From: Falcatimonas sp. MSJ-15
GTDB lineage: Bacteria; Bacillota; Clostridia; Lachnospirales; Lachnospiraceae
Length of the DNA stretch: 64,000 nucleotides
Reading direction: 5' to 3'
Assembly: GCF_018918265.1 (NCBI RefSeq)
Contig: NZ_JAHLQC010000005.1
Coordinates: 1 to 64,000 of the forward strand
A program made the translations under genes and the position numbers. The notes below the pieces were generated by a model that worked only from the letters and a program-made list of their open reading frames with translations, searched no databases and was not told the origin of the DNA. Shown one piece after another: positions 56,508-64,000 of this stretch. The first letter of the stretch is position 1; each line of letters starts with the position of its first letter.

Positions 56508-56555
56508 AAAAAAGTCATTTGCATGAGAATTTGTACTGATTGCGAATGGCTTTTT
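56508..56555 (+). terminator. Terminator after the module 2 ABC exporter
   Basis: AAAAAGTCATTTGCA pairs imperfectly with TGCGAATGGCTTTTT and ends in the T-run. Confidence 0.75.
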
Positions 56556-56617
56556 GTATAGTATTTTAGCGTGAGTTGTCTGTTAAATATAAAGTTCACA
56601 GAAAGTTCACAAAAAAA

Positions 56618-56644
56618 ATAGCACTCACCCCTTGACAGTGCTAA
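56618..56644. promoter_or_regulatory. CIRCE element (HrcA operator)
   Basis: ATAGCACTC, nine bases, CAGTGCTAA: one mismatch per arm to the consensus TTAGCACTC-N9-GAGTGCTAA. The -35 (TTGACA, 56632-56637) lies inside it, with TATAAC at 56655-56660 (17 bp spacing). HrcA would repress the hsp20 gene below. Confidence 0.88.
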
Positions 56645-56783
56645 TAATAAGTGCTATAACATACGTAGAACAAAGGAAGAGGATAAAAAGAATTCCTTAA
56701 ACATCCCAGTTCCAGGAAACAAGGTAAACAAGCATGAGATATTCACAAAGTGAATACCTGATATAAAAAAGGAGAGATGACTT

Positions 56784-57245
56784 ATGTTAATGCCTAGTAT
56801 TTTTGGAGAAGATTTATTTGATGATTGGTTTGATTTTCCATTCTATGAAGACAGAATGGGTGATAAGGTAGAGAAGAAGTTGTACGGACGCCATGCTAAG
56901 AATCTTATGAAGACTGATGTTAAAGAGAAAGATAATGGTTATGAAGTTGTCATTGATCTTCCGGGATTTAAGAAAGATGAAGTAAAAGTATCATTAGAGA
57001 ATGGATATATGACAATTGAAGCTGCCAAAGGTCTTGATAAGGATGAAAAAGAAAAAGATTCTGGCAGATATATAAGACGTGAACGTTATGCAGGTGCAAT
57101 GCAGAGAAGCTTCTATGTAGGTGATAATATTACTAAGGAAGATATAAAAGGTGAATTTAAACATGGTATACTTACACTTTTTGTACCAAAGAAAGAAGCA
57201 AAACCGGCAGTTAAGGAAGATAAATATATAGCTATTGAAGGATAA
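56784..57245 (+). CDS. Small heat-shock protein (Hsp20/alpha-crystallin)
   Basis: 153 residues. The alpha-crystallin domain (about 45-140) has MKTDVKEKDNGYEVVIDLPGFKKDEVKVS, YAGAMQRSFYVGD and the ending HGILTLFVPKKE (GxLxxxxP). It prevents aggregation of unfolded proteins in the cytoplasm without ATP. It starts at ATG 56784 behind AGGAGAG. Control by CIRCE, rather than by sigma factor alone, is seen directly upstream. Confidence 0.93.
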   Translation: MLMPSIFGEDLFDDWFDFPFYEDRMGDKVEKKLYGRHAKNLMKTDVKEKDNGYEVVIDLPGFKKDEVKVSLENGYMTIEAAKGLDKDEKEKDSGRYIRRERYAGAMQRSFYVGDNITKEDIKGEFKHGILTLFVPKKEAKPAVKEDKYIAIEG

Positions 57246-57349
57246 TGATGTTCTGATTGTGTTTTTATACCTGCACAATTGAATCAGCATCCGATGTGAT
57301 TGGTATAGTTATTTAGAAAATGATATACTAGATGTTTAGAGTAGAAAAA

Positions 57350-57399
57350 GGGAACTTTTATATATGATTTAGTTCATATATATAAAAGTTCCCTTTTTT
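57350..57399 (+). terminator. Strong terminator after hsp20
   Basis: GGGAACTTTTATATATGA pairs with TTCATATATATAAAAGTTCCC nearly perfectly, followed by six T. Confidence 0.92.
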
Positions 57400-57484
57400 C
57401 TGCGTTAATTGTGTGATATACTAATAACGTTGCGGGATATATACAACATTATTTTATATTATATTTTTATAAGGAGGGCTTTAT

Positions 57485-58816
57485 ATGACAGTAGACAAGA
57501 GAGACGTAGTGGCTACTGTAGCGTATATGATTGGTGTACGAAAAGAGACACTGAATAAGTATTATGAAGAGTCATGCAGTGAATTATTAGAGACACTTTA
57601 TAATGACCAGAACGCTACAACAATAAGGTATCTGTGCAAGTTAAGGACAACCTTATTTCAGAAGTTTAAGAAGACAGATTATGAGATGAAGTACAATCTT
57701 TCTAATCTTGACAGATTAGAGGAATGGTATGATACGGATAATATTAAGAAGCTTGAGAGCTGGGGGATTCCGATAATACAGGTTAATTATTCATCAGAGA
57801 AATACATGGAAGATTTCACAAGATTAATTAATGAGAATATTGATAAATGTGAATATCTTTTTCACGACTGGGTAAAGTTCGAATATATCAGGGAACTGTT
57901 CTGTATACCAAAACACACCAAGAAAAATGTATTTAAATCAGAATTTGAAAAATATATGAAAAATCTCAATAATTATCCTTTCCAGATGTATATATACTGG
58001 GAGCCTAGGGAACGTGGCAATATACTTTTTAATGATGATAAATTCTTAAGTATAATATATACTCAGCATAAAGATTATTTTTGGGATAAATCCAAAGTAA
58101 AAGATGCAGATGAAGATACCAAAGCAGATATATATGAATTCATAAGAGAGGGTTATAAAGTTGCGATAGCAGTTGATTGTGAGAATTCTGATGTATTCAA
58201 GTTATATGGTGTTCTTAAGAATCTTAATCCGGATGAACTTGCAAGAATTGAGAAGATTATGCTATATGATGATTATCATACATCGACTGCATGGGAGTGG
58301 CTGTCTAAGTTCACTAAGATACCGGTTGAGTATATTGAAGTTAACAGAGTGACAGAACTTAAGTCACTTGTTGATATTAAGATGACAGCCGGTGTATGTA
58401 CAGCATTCTATAAGGATGGAATAGATTCATTTATTATATGTTCAAGTGATTCTGACTTCTGGGGACTTATATCTTCACTTCCTGAAGCTAATTTCCTTGT
58501 TATGTACGAATATAGTAAATGTGGTAACCCTATTAAGGAAGCATTAGAGGAACATGATATACTTAATTGTGCGATGGATGATTTTTGTACCGGTAATGCC
58601 ACTGATTTAAAAAAAGCAGTATTAATTGATAAACTAAAGTCGTATGCTCCACAGATTGTTGGAATGAATGGCAGGGAACTTGCCAGAAAACTGTATGGTG
58701 ATACAAGGATTACTACTACAGAAGCTGAGATAGATAATTTTTATAACAAGTATATTAAGACAATGAGACTAAAAATCAACGAAGATGGGGTTTTTTATGT
58801 AGAAGTTGCTGACTAG
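57485..58816 (+). CDS. NYN (PIN-like) domain protein
   Basis: 443 residues. The C-terminal half (about 215-370) shows a NYN/LabA-like nuclease fold: VAIAVDCENSDVFKLYGVLK supplies the first Asp and Asn, the middle block VTELKSLVDIKMTAG the second Asp, and SFIICSSDSDFWGLI the (S/D)xDxD metal-binding strand. The N-terminal 200 residues are helical with no recognised domain. NYN proteins are predicted RNases acting in RNA processing or decay. It has its own strong AAGGAGG site and stands alone. Confidence 0.75.
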   Translation: MTVDKRDVVATVAYMIGVRKETLNKYYEESCSELLETLYNDQNATTIRYLCKLRTTLFQKFKKTDYEMKYNLSNLDRLEEWYDTDNIKKLESWGIPIIQVNYSSEKYMEDFTRLINENIDKCEYLFHDWVKFEYIRELFCIPKHTKKNVFKSEFEKYMKNLNNYPFQMYIYWEPRERGNILFNDDKFLSIIYTQHKDYFWDKSKVKDADEDTKADIYEFIREGYKVAIAVDCENSDVFKLYGVLKNLNPDELARIEKIMLYDDYHTSTAWEWLSKFTKIPVEYIEVNRVTELKSLVDIKMTAGVCTAFYKDGIDSFIICSSDSDFWGLISSLPEANFLVMYEYSKCGNPIKEALEEHDILNCAMDDFCTGNATDLKKAVLIDKLKSYAPQIVGMNGRELARKLYGDTRITTTEAEIDNFYNKYIKTMRLKINEDGVFYVEVAD

Positions 58817-59101
58817 GAAACTATTTTTCATAAAAAGTGTTGTGTATAATGAATAACGAAGGCGCATATATAGTATTTTTTTTATAAAAAAGACAAAAAC
58901 TAAAAAATGTAATTTGTTTTCTATCCTCTTTTGTGTTAAAATCAGAAGGTATACTAAAGAGAAGATGATAGATATGATATATAATAAATTATGAACTTTT
59001 CAATCTGACCGATATATATACATATAAGCAAGCGAAACTTTTTGATACTAAGAAGTATACACCTATTAGTAAAAAAACTTTATAAAAGGTAGGTTGGAAT
59101 T

Positions 59102-60001
59102 ATGAAGGTATGGAGAATACACCTTAAAAATGATATAGCAGAAGAATACACAATGGAGGATCTGCTTAATTTTTGCATAGACAATAAGCTTATTGGCGTT
59201 GGCTGGAGCGATATTAAGACAAGAGAGGACTCGGAACTTGCAATTAAGAAGGAGGCTCTCGTATATCCTGATGCGACAGCAGCGATGAAAGCTGTTAATT
59301 CTATGAGAAAGATTAAGGAAGATGATTTGATATGGGCACGAATTGATAATATATATTATCTGTGCAGGGTAACCGGATTGTGGAAAGATAGTACACCCGG
59401 TGAGATGCACGATCAGCTTGAAGTGTCTAATTATGTCAGTGCAGAATGGCTTAAGATTGGAATGGAGGAGCTTGTACCGGAGAAAGCAGTCAGCAGTTTC
59501 AGAACAGCAGCAGTCATTCAGAGTATATCTGATATTGAAGATATATCAAAGCATATATGGAACAAACACAGTAAGATTGTATATTATAAGAAGCCGGAGA
59601 AAAAATCGGATATATGGAGTGTACTTCCATCGGAGTGTGTGGAAGAGATTGTACTTTTGTATCTGCAGATGGAGAAAGGATTTCATATATATTCAACAAC
59701 TATGAAATATTCAGCATGGAAGTATGAATGTACAATGATTAATAGAGAAGGAATCCTTGCATATCCACAGGTTAAGAATGGAACTGTAGTTGTAAGAGCA
59801 GAGAGTTATATGGATGCGGTTGAGCTTGAACCGACAGCACAGGTATATCTGTTCTCGACAGGTGAGAAGTATATTAAGAATCAGTGCGATAATATTCATT
59901 TTATCTATAAGAGAGAACTCGAGGAGTTTATTAAAGATAACAGACGATTATTGCCGGGACTCACAGAGAGCTGGATTGCGATGACAGGGTTCTTTGAATA
60001 A
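59102..60001 (+). CDS. Unrecognised protein, possible PUA-like N-terminus
   Basis: 299 residues, no confident family. The N-terminal ~110 residues (KVWRIHLKNDIAEEYTMEDL, NKLIGVGW, MRKIKEDDLIWARI and YYLCRVTGLW) have the rhythm of EVE/PUA-like domains that bind modified nucleotides. The rest is mixed helix-strand and ends LTESWIAMTGFFE. There is no transmembrane or signal segment. It follows the NYN gene after 285 bp, with its own leader, so any link is unproven. Confidence 0.55.
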   Translation: MKVWRIHLKNDIAEEYTMEDLLNFCIDNKLIGVGWSDIKTREDSELAIKKEALVYPDATAAMKAVNSMRKIKEDDLIWARIDNIYYLCRVTGLWKDSTPGEMHDQLEVSNYVSAEWLKIGMEELVPEKAVSSFRTAAVIQSISDIEDISKHIWNKHSKIVYYKKPEKKSDIWSVLPSECVEEIVLLYLQMEKGFHIYSTTMKYSAWKYECTMINREGILAYPQVKNGTVVVRAESYMDAVELEPTAQVYLFSTGEKYIKNQCDNIHFIYKRELEEFIKDNRRLLPGLTESWIAMTGFFE

Positions 60002-60012
60002 GATATAATAGT

Positions 60013-60066
60013 AGCTTTCTATACAACAGAATTATATTTATAATTAGTTGTATGGAAAGCTTTTTA
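60013..60066 (+). terminator. Terminator after the unrecognised gene
   Basis: AGCTTTC.ATACAAC pairs with GTTGTATGGAAAGCT, followed by TTTTTA. A second small hairpin (CCCATAG/CTATGGG) lies at 60124-60146 in the leader of the potassium transporter; no riboswitch consensus was recognised there. Confidence 0.78.
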
Positions 60067-60279
60067 ATATTATCAGATAATGTGAATAAATATATGGTAT
60101 TAGTATGTTATAAAATTGTGGCGCCCCATAGACTTGCCTATGGGATGAAAACCAGATAGATTTTTTACTTGCTAATCTTTATACAATCTTAATACTATAA
60201 GTTATTTTTTTATACAAACTTTAAACAGAGAGTACTATACTATAACAATCTGTGAATATTAGATTTAGGAGATATAATT

Positions 60280-61635
60280 ATGGAAAGGAAAATTAATGGA
60301 AAAATAAAATTTACAACGTTTAATATAATAATAATAGGCTTTATTATTGTTATTATTGCAGGTACAATTTTGCTTATGTTACCACTGTCAAGCAGAACGA
60401 GAACAGTTACACCATTTCTTGATGCACTGTTTACTGCGACTTCAGCAACATGTGTTACAGGTCTTGTGCTTCATGATACAGCAACATATTGGTCAGCGTT
60501 TGGTCAGTTTGTTATTCTTATGTTGATACAGACCGGTGGTATGGGTGTTGTGACATTGTCAATATGTATAACAAGATTGTCAGGACGAAAGATTGGGCTT
60601 ATACAAAGAAGTACTATGCAGGAATCTATAGCAGCTCCGACAGTTGGTGGAATTGTGAGAATGACAAGTTTTATAATAAAAGGGATAATACTGTTTGAGG
60701 TTGCAGGAAGTGTAATTATGATGCCTGTATTTATTAAAGATTTTGGAATATTAAAAGGATTATGGTATTCGGTTTTTCATTCTGTATCGGCATTTTGTAA
60801 TGCTGGCTTTGATCTTATGGGGAGACCGGGTAATGGATATGCATCACTTACAGGTTATAGCAGTAATGTGATTATTAATATAACGATAATCATGCTGATA
60901 CTCATTGGAGGAATCGGGTTTACAACATGGAATGATATTGTTACTAATAAGAATGCTTTAAAAAAATATAGATTACAGACAAAGATAATTCTTGTGACAA
61001 CACTTGTTCTTGTAGTAATACCTGCACTTTATTATTATTTTGGAGAATTTGAGTCTGGCAGATGGGGTAATATGTCGGAAAAAGATAAGATTCTTGCATC
61101 ACTTTTCCAGACTGTAACACCACGAACTGCCGGGTTTAATACAGTTGATTTGACTAAAATCAGTGAAGCCGGAATTACAATTATGATTCTTCTTATGCTA
61201 GTAGGTGGAGCACCGGGCTCTACAGCAGGTGGAATGAAGCTTACAACGCTAGCTATTTTGTTTACGAATATGATTACTGTTTTTAAAAGAAAAGGCGATA
61301 TAGAGTGCTATGGAAGAAGAATTGAAGATAGTGTTGTAAAGAGTGCAGCAACGCTTATTATGATGTATGCAAGTCTGTGTATTGGTGGAGCTGTAATAAT
61401 CAGTATTGCAGAGAAGCTTCCTATGCTTGATTGTATTTTTGAGACTGCATCAGCAGTTGCAACAGTTGGACTTACGCTTGGTATAACACCTGGGCTTGGT
61501 ATTGTATCAAAGATAGTATTAATTATTCTTATGTATATAGGACGTGTTGGTGGACTTACACTTATATTTGCAACAGTATCGGAGAGTGTAAAGAAAGGTT
61601 CTAAGTATCCAAAGGAGAAAGTGACAGTTGGATAG
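60280..61635 (+). CDS. ktrB: Ktr/Trk potassium uptake channel subunit
   Basis: 451 residues with four M1-P-M2 repeats of the TrkH/KtrB family. The selectivity-filter glycines are seen in TCVTGLVL, FCNAGFDL, PRTAGFNT and ATVGLTLG. It forms the K+ or Na+/K+ pathway as a dimer, gated by the cytoplasmic ring encoded next. ATG 60280 follows TTAGGAG. Its last five codons are part of a 44 bp tandem duplication. Confidence 0.92.
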   Translation: MERKINGKIKFTTFNIIIIGFIIVIIAGTILLMLPLSSRTRTVTPFLDALFTATSATCVTGLVLHDTATYWSAFGQFVILMLIQTGGMGVVTLSICITRLSGRKIGLIQRSTMQESIAAPTVGGIVRMTSFIIKGIILFEVAGSVIMMPVFIKDFGILKGLWYSVFHSVSAFCNAGFDLMGRPGNGYASLTGYSSNVIINITIIMLILIGGIGFTTWNDIVTNKNALKKYRLQTKIILVTTLVLVVIPALYYYFGEFESGRWGNMSEKDKILASLFQTVTPRTAGFNTVDLTKISEAGITIMILLMLVGGAPGSTAGGMKLTTLAILFTNMITVFKRKGDIECYGRRIEDSVVKSAATLIMMYASLCIGGAVIISIAEKLPMLDCIFETASAVATVGLTLGITPGLGIVSKIVLIILMYIGRVGGLTLIFATVSESVKKGSKYPKEKVTVG

Positions 61636-61708
61636 GAAGAAACTGATATATAGGATAGTAACAGGTGATAGTTGGATAGGAAGAAACTGATATATAAGAT
61701 AGTAACAA
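61621..61708. repeat. 44 bp tandem duplication at the ktrB 3' end
   Basis: Copies 61621-61664 and 61665-61708 differ at three positions. The first contains the last codons and stop of ktrB; the second is noncoding. It closely parallels the fabZ tail duplication. Confidence 0.88.
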
Positions 61709-61755
61709 GTGTTTGATAAATATCTGACAATAGAGTAGAAAAAGGAGAGATATAG

Positions 61756-62403
61756 ATGAAGACAATATTATTGATTGGACTTGGAAGATTTGGAAAGCAT
61801 GTGGCTATGAAACTTGGTAAGATGAATCACGAAGTCATGGCGATAGATAAAAGTGAAGAGAAGATAGAAGCAATCTTACCTTATGTCGTTAATGCACAGA
61901 TTGGTGATAGTACTAATGAGAATTTTTTACGAACATTGGGAATTGGTAATTTTGATCTATGTATAGTTGCAATAGCTAATGATTTTCAGGCATCACTTGA
62001 GACAACTTCATTGCTAAAAGAACTTGGTGCAAAGAGAGTAGTATCAAGAGCAGAACGTGATGTACAGGCGAAGTTTCTCTTGCGTAATGGTGCAGATGAT
62101 GTAGTATATCCTGAGAAGCAGCTTGCTGATTGGACAGCTATACGTTATACATCGGAGCATATTTTAGACTATATAGAATTATCAGATGATTATTCTATAT
62201 TTGAAGTTGAGATGCCTGAACAATGGATTGGTAAGACTATTGCAGAGATAGATATAAGGAAGAAATATAATGTTAATATAATGGCTGTAAAAAGAGATGG
62301 AAATATGAATCTTAATATAACTGCCGATACAAGATTTGCATCAGGTGAAGCACTTATGGTACTTGGTAAGACAAGAGATATACAAAACTGTTTTCATATA
62401 TAA
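61756..62403 (+). CDS. ktrA: Ktr/Trk potassium uptake regulatory subunit (RCK)
   Basis: 215 residues: Rossmann RCK_N domain (LLIGLGRFGKHVAMKLGKM) and an RCK_C domain from about 140 (FEVEMPEQWIGKTIAEIDIRKKYNVNIMAVKR). It binds nucleotides and probably c-di-AMP through RCK_C, forming the ring that gates KtrB. Located 120 bp after ktrB, beyond the duplicated segment. Start ATG 61756 behind AAGGAGAG. Confidence 0.92.
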   Translation: MKTILLIGLGRFGKHVAMKLGKMNHEVMAIDKSEEKIEAILPYVVNAQIGDSTNENFLRTLGIGNFDLCIVAIANDFQASLETTSLLKELGAKRVVSRAERDVQAKFLLRNGADDVVYPEKQLADWTAIRYTSEHILDYIELSDDYSIFEVEMPEQWIGKTIAEIDIRKKYNVNIMAVKRDGNMNLNITADTRFASGEALMVLGKTRDIQNCFHI

Positions 62404-62553
62404 GATTTTTAAGTATGATATATTGAGGCTGCTAACGGTTGAATATAGGGATATGATACTGATGGTTGGAATACTGATATATGATTTGACATACTAATAT
62501 AAGTAAGATATTGTAGTATTTAATGTATAGTTATAAGAAAGTGAGAGTTATAT

Positions 62554-63651
62554 ATGTACTATAATAAGAAGACAGATGATAATAATAAGATTAAAGATAA
62601 TATTATGGATATATTAAAATGTACAGGAGTTATTATTGTAACTAGTTTTATAGGTATAGTATTTTTTGATATAGGAATAGAAGAGTCTAATATTATTATG
62701 ATATATATTCTTGGTGCATACATAGCTGCACTTATAACAGGACATCAGATATATAGTCTTGTGGTGTCTGGAGTTAATGTATTTTTATTTAATTTTCTTT
62801 TTGCTGAGCCAAGGTATACACTTCTTGCTTATAATGATGCATATTCAGTTACATTTGTAACGATGTTCATAGTTGCTTTTCTTACAGGTACACTTACTAA
62901 GAGACTTAAGATACAGACAATTGAGTCATCAAAGGCGGAGCTTAGAGCTGAGAAAGAGAGATTAAGAGCTAATCTGTTAAGAACTATCTCACATGATCTT
63001 AGAACACCTCTTACATCGATATCAGGTAATGCAAGTAATCTTTTATATAATTCAGAGATGATTGATGAGGACAGCAGAAAACAGATTTGCAAAGATATAT
63101 ATGATGATTCAATGTGGCTTATAAAGCTTGTAGAGAATCTGCTTGCTATAACAAAGATTGAAGATGGCAAACTTAATATACAGATGAATGTTGAGCTGCT
63201 TGATGAGATAATAAGTGAAGCACTTAAGCATGTTGGAATAAAACAGGAGGAGCATACAATTAATATTAATTATGAAGAAGAGATTATTCTTGTAAAAGTT
63301 GACGCAAGGCTTATGATGCAGGTTATAATTAATATTGTTGATAATGCTATAAAATATACGCAAAAAGGTTCTATAATAGATATCAGAACAAAGAAAACGG
63401 AAGATAAAGCTATAATTACAATTACAGATAATGGACCTGGAATAAGTGATGAGGCAAAGGCACAGATATTTGATATGTTTTATAGTGAACATAGAAATAT
63501 AGCAGACAGCAGAAGAAGTCTTGGACTTGGTTTATTTTTATGTAAAGCGATAGTTAATATGCATGATGGAAATATTGAAGTTAAGGATAATAAACCGACA
63601 GGAACAGTGTTTATAATAGAATTACCAATAGAAAAGGTTGATTGTGTATAG
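62554..63651 (+). CDS. KdpD-like sensor histidine kinase without the N-terminal domain
   Basis: 365 residues against about 900 for full KdpD. Four closely packed membrane helices (about 22-115, DUF4118-type) lead into HisKA (LRTISHDLRTPLTSISGNAS, His about 148) and HATPase (NAIKYT, DNGPGI, LGLGLFLCKAIVNMHDG). The UspA-like and KdpD N-terminal domains are missing and no kdpFABC is nearby; instead it follows ktrBA. It probably senses K+ or osmotic state and controls Ktr (inference). Confidence 0.88.
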   Translation: MYYNKKTDDNNKIKDNIMDILKCTGVIIVTSFIGIVFFDIGIEESNIIMIYILGAYIAALITGHQIYSLVVSGVNVFLFNFLFAEPRYTLLAYNDAYSVTFVTMFIVAFLTGTLTKRLKIQTIESSKAELRAEKERLRANLLRTISHDLRTPLTSISGNASNLLYNSEMIDEDSRKQICKDIYDDSMWLIKLVENLLAITKIEDGKLNIQMNVELLDEIISEALKHVGIKQEEHTININYEEEIILVKVDARLMMQVIINIVDNAIKYTQKGSIIDIRTKKTEDKAIITITDNGPGISDEAKAQIFDMFYSEHRNIADSRRSLGLGLFLCKAIVNMHDGNIEVKDNKPTGTVFIIELPIEKVDCV

Positions 63652-63725
63652 GATATATATTAAAGTTGCTGCTAATATAGATTACTATATGATATTAACA
63701 ATGTATAAGTGAGGAAGCGAATTGT

Positions 63726-64000
63726 ATGAATAAAACATTGATATTAGTTGTTGAGGATGACAGGACAGTACAAAATCTTATGACAACAACGTTAAAAACC
63801 TGTAATTACAGGTATATAGTAGCAGTTAATGGCGAAATAGCAATTATGGAAGCAGCCACACATAATCCGGATATAATTCTGTTGGATCTTGGATTGCCTG
63901 ATATAGATGGTATGGAAGTTATTAAAAAGATAAGAACATGGTCTGATGTTCCGATTATTATTATAAGTGCAAGAAGTGAAGATTCTGATAAAGTAGAGGC
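63726..64000 (+). CDS. KdpE-like response regulator (cut by window edge)
   Basis: The first 91 codons are in the window. The receiver domain has VVEDD (acidic pocket), the phospho-acceptor Asp in IILLDLGLPDIDGMEV and the Ser in IIISARSEDSDKVE. LGLPDIDG is the sequence characteristic of KdpE/OmpR regulators. It begins 75 bp after the sensor kinase, behind GAGGAAG. The DNA-binding domain lies beyond the window. Confidence 0.9.
   Translation, partial: MNKTLILVVEDDRTVQNLMTTTLKTCNYRYIVAVNGEIAIMEAATHNPDIILLDLGLPDIDGMEVIKKIRTWSDVPIIIISARSEDSDKVE

Noticed and set aside
60067..60279. c-di-AMP (ydaO) riboswitch ahead of ktrB
   Set aside because: The leader is only about 200 bases, with one small hairpin and none of the conserved ydaO sequence blocks.

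Overview
The window looks like chromosomal DNA from a low-GC, anaerobic, Gram-positive Firmicute, most plausibly a Lachnospiraceae-type gut clostridium. This rests on the A/T-rich codon use, AGGAGG-type ribosome binding sites, a FabK-type enoyl reductase, a CIRCE-controlled Hsp20, GLUG-repeat surface proteins and an AgrB/AgrD pair. Species is not claimed.

Layout. 1-8.4 kb is an accessory block: broken genes, an amidohydrolase, a DUF4143 ATPase plus GIY-YIG nuclease pair bounded by ~50 bp direct repeats, a LacI regulator with a MATE exporter, gene debris and a GPH-type sugar symporter. The whole block lies between two nearly identical 48 bp repeats. 8.6-12.3 kb holds a UBA/DUF4342 protein, an OmpR-type two-component system, an ilvD remnant and a LUD-domain protein. 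12.6-19.5 kb holds a repeat-rich secreted protein, an AAA-ATPase-like protein, a YbaK/ProX deacylase, two GNATs and an Asn-rich membrane protein. 19.5-29.1 kb is a complete type II fatty-acid synthesis operon (fabH-acpP-fabK-fabD-fabG-fabF-accB-fabZ-accC-accDA) behind a promoter bracketed by three FabT-like operators; accD and accA are fused. 29.4-35.4 kb encodes an MMPL/RND exporter and a large GLUG surface protein.

35.7-42.8 kb and 50.8-56.5 kb are peptide-signalling or peptide-export regions. The first has an ABC exporter, agrD-agrB, a regulator with two predicted XRE-type HTH regions, a tiny ORF and a second ABC exporter. The second has a paralogous regulator, a 32-aa candidate RiPP precursor, a radical-SAM gene broken by one in-frame stop, and an ABC exporter. 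Both regulators are followed by the same promoter architecture: a CATGACGTTTT inverted repeat, TGGYTT-17-TATAAT, then CAAAGCGKTAAC. This suggests one regulatory family controlling both.

43.1-50.6 kb is the most interesting block: cysK1-yezD, an odd tRNA-Cys-like gene, then nifB-like, nifX-like, nifH-like, cysK2, nifD-like and nifK-like genes. The NifD-like protein keeps residues aligning with P-cluster ligands and with the cofactor ligands Cys275 and His442 of molybdenum nitrogenase, but no nifE/nifN is seen. The placement of two cysteine synthases points to a nitrogenase-like reductase in sulfur salvage, analogous to methylthio-alkane reductase, rather than nitrogen fixation. That role is inferred.

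56.6-64 kb has a heat-shock gene, a NYN-domain protein, an unrecognised protein, a Ktr/Trk potassium uptake pair and a truncated KdpD-like sensor with the start of a KdpE-like regulator.
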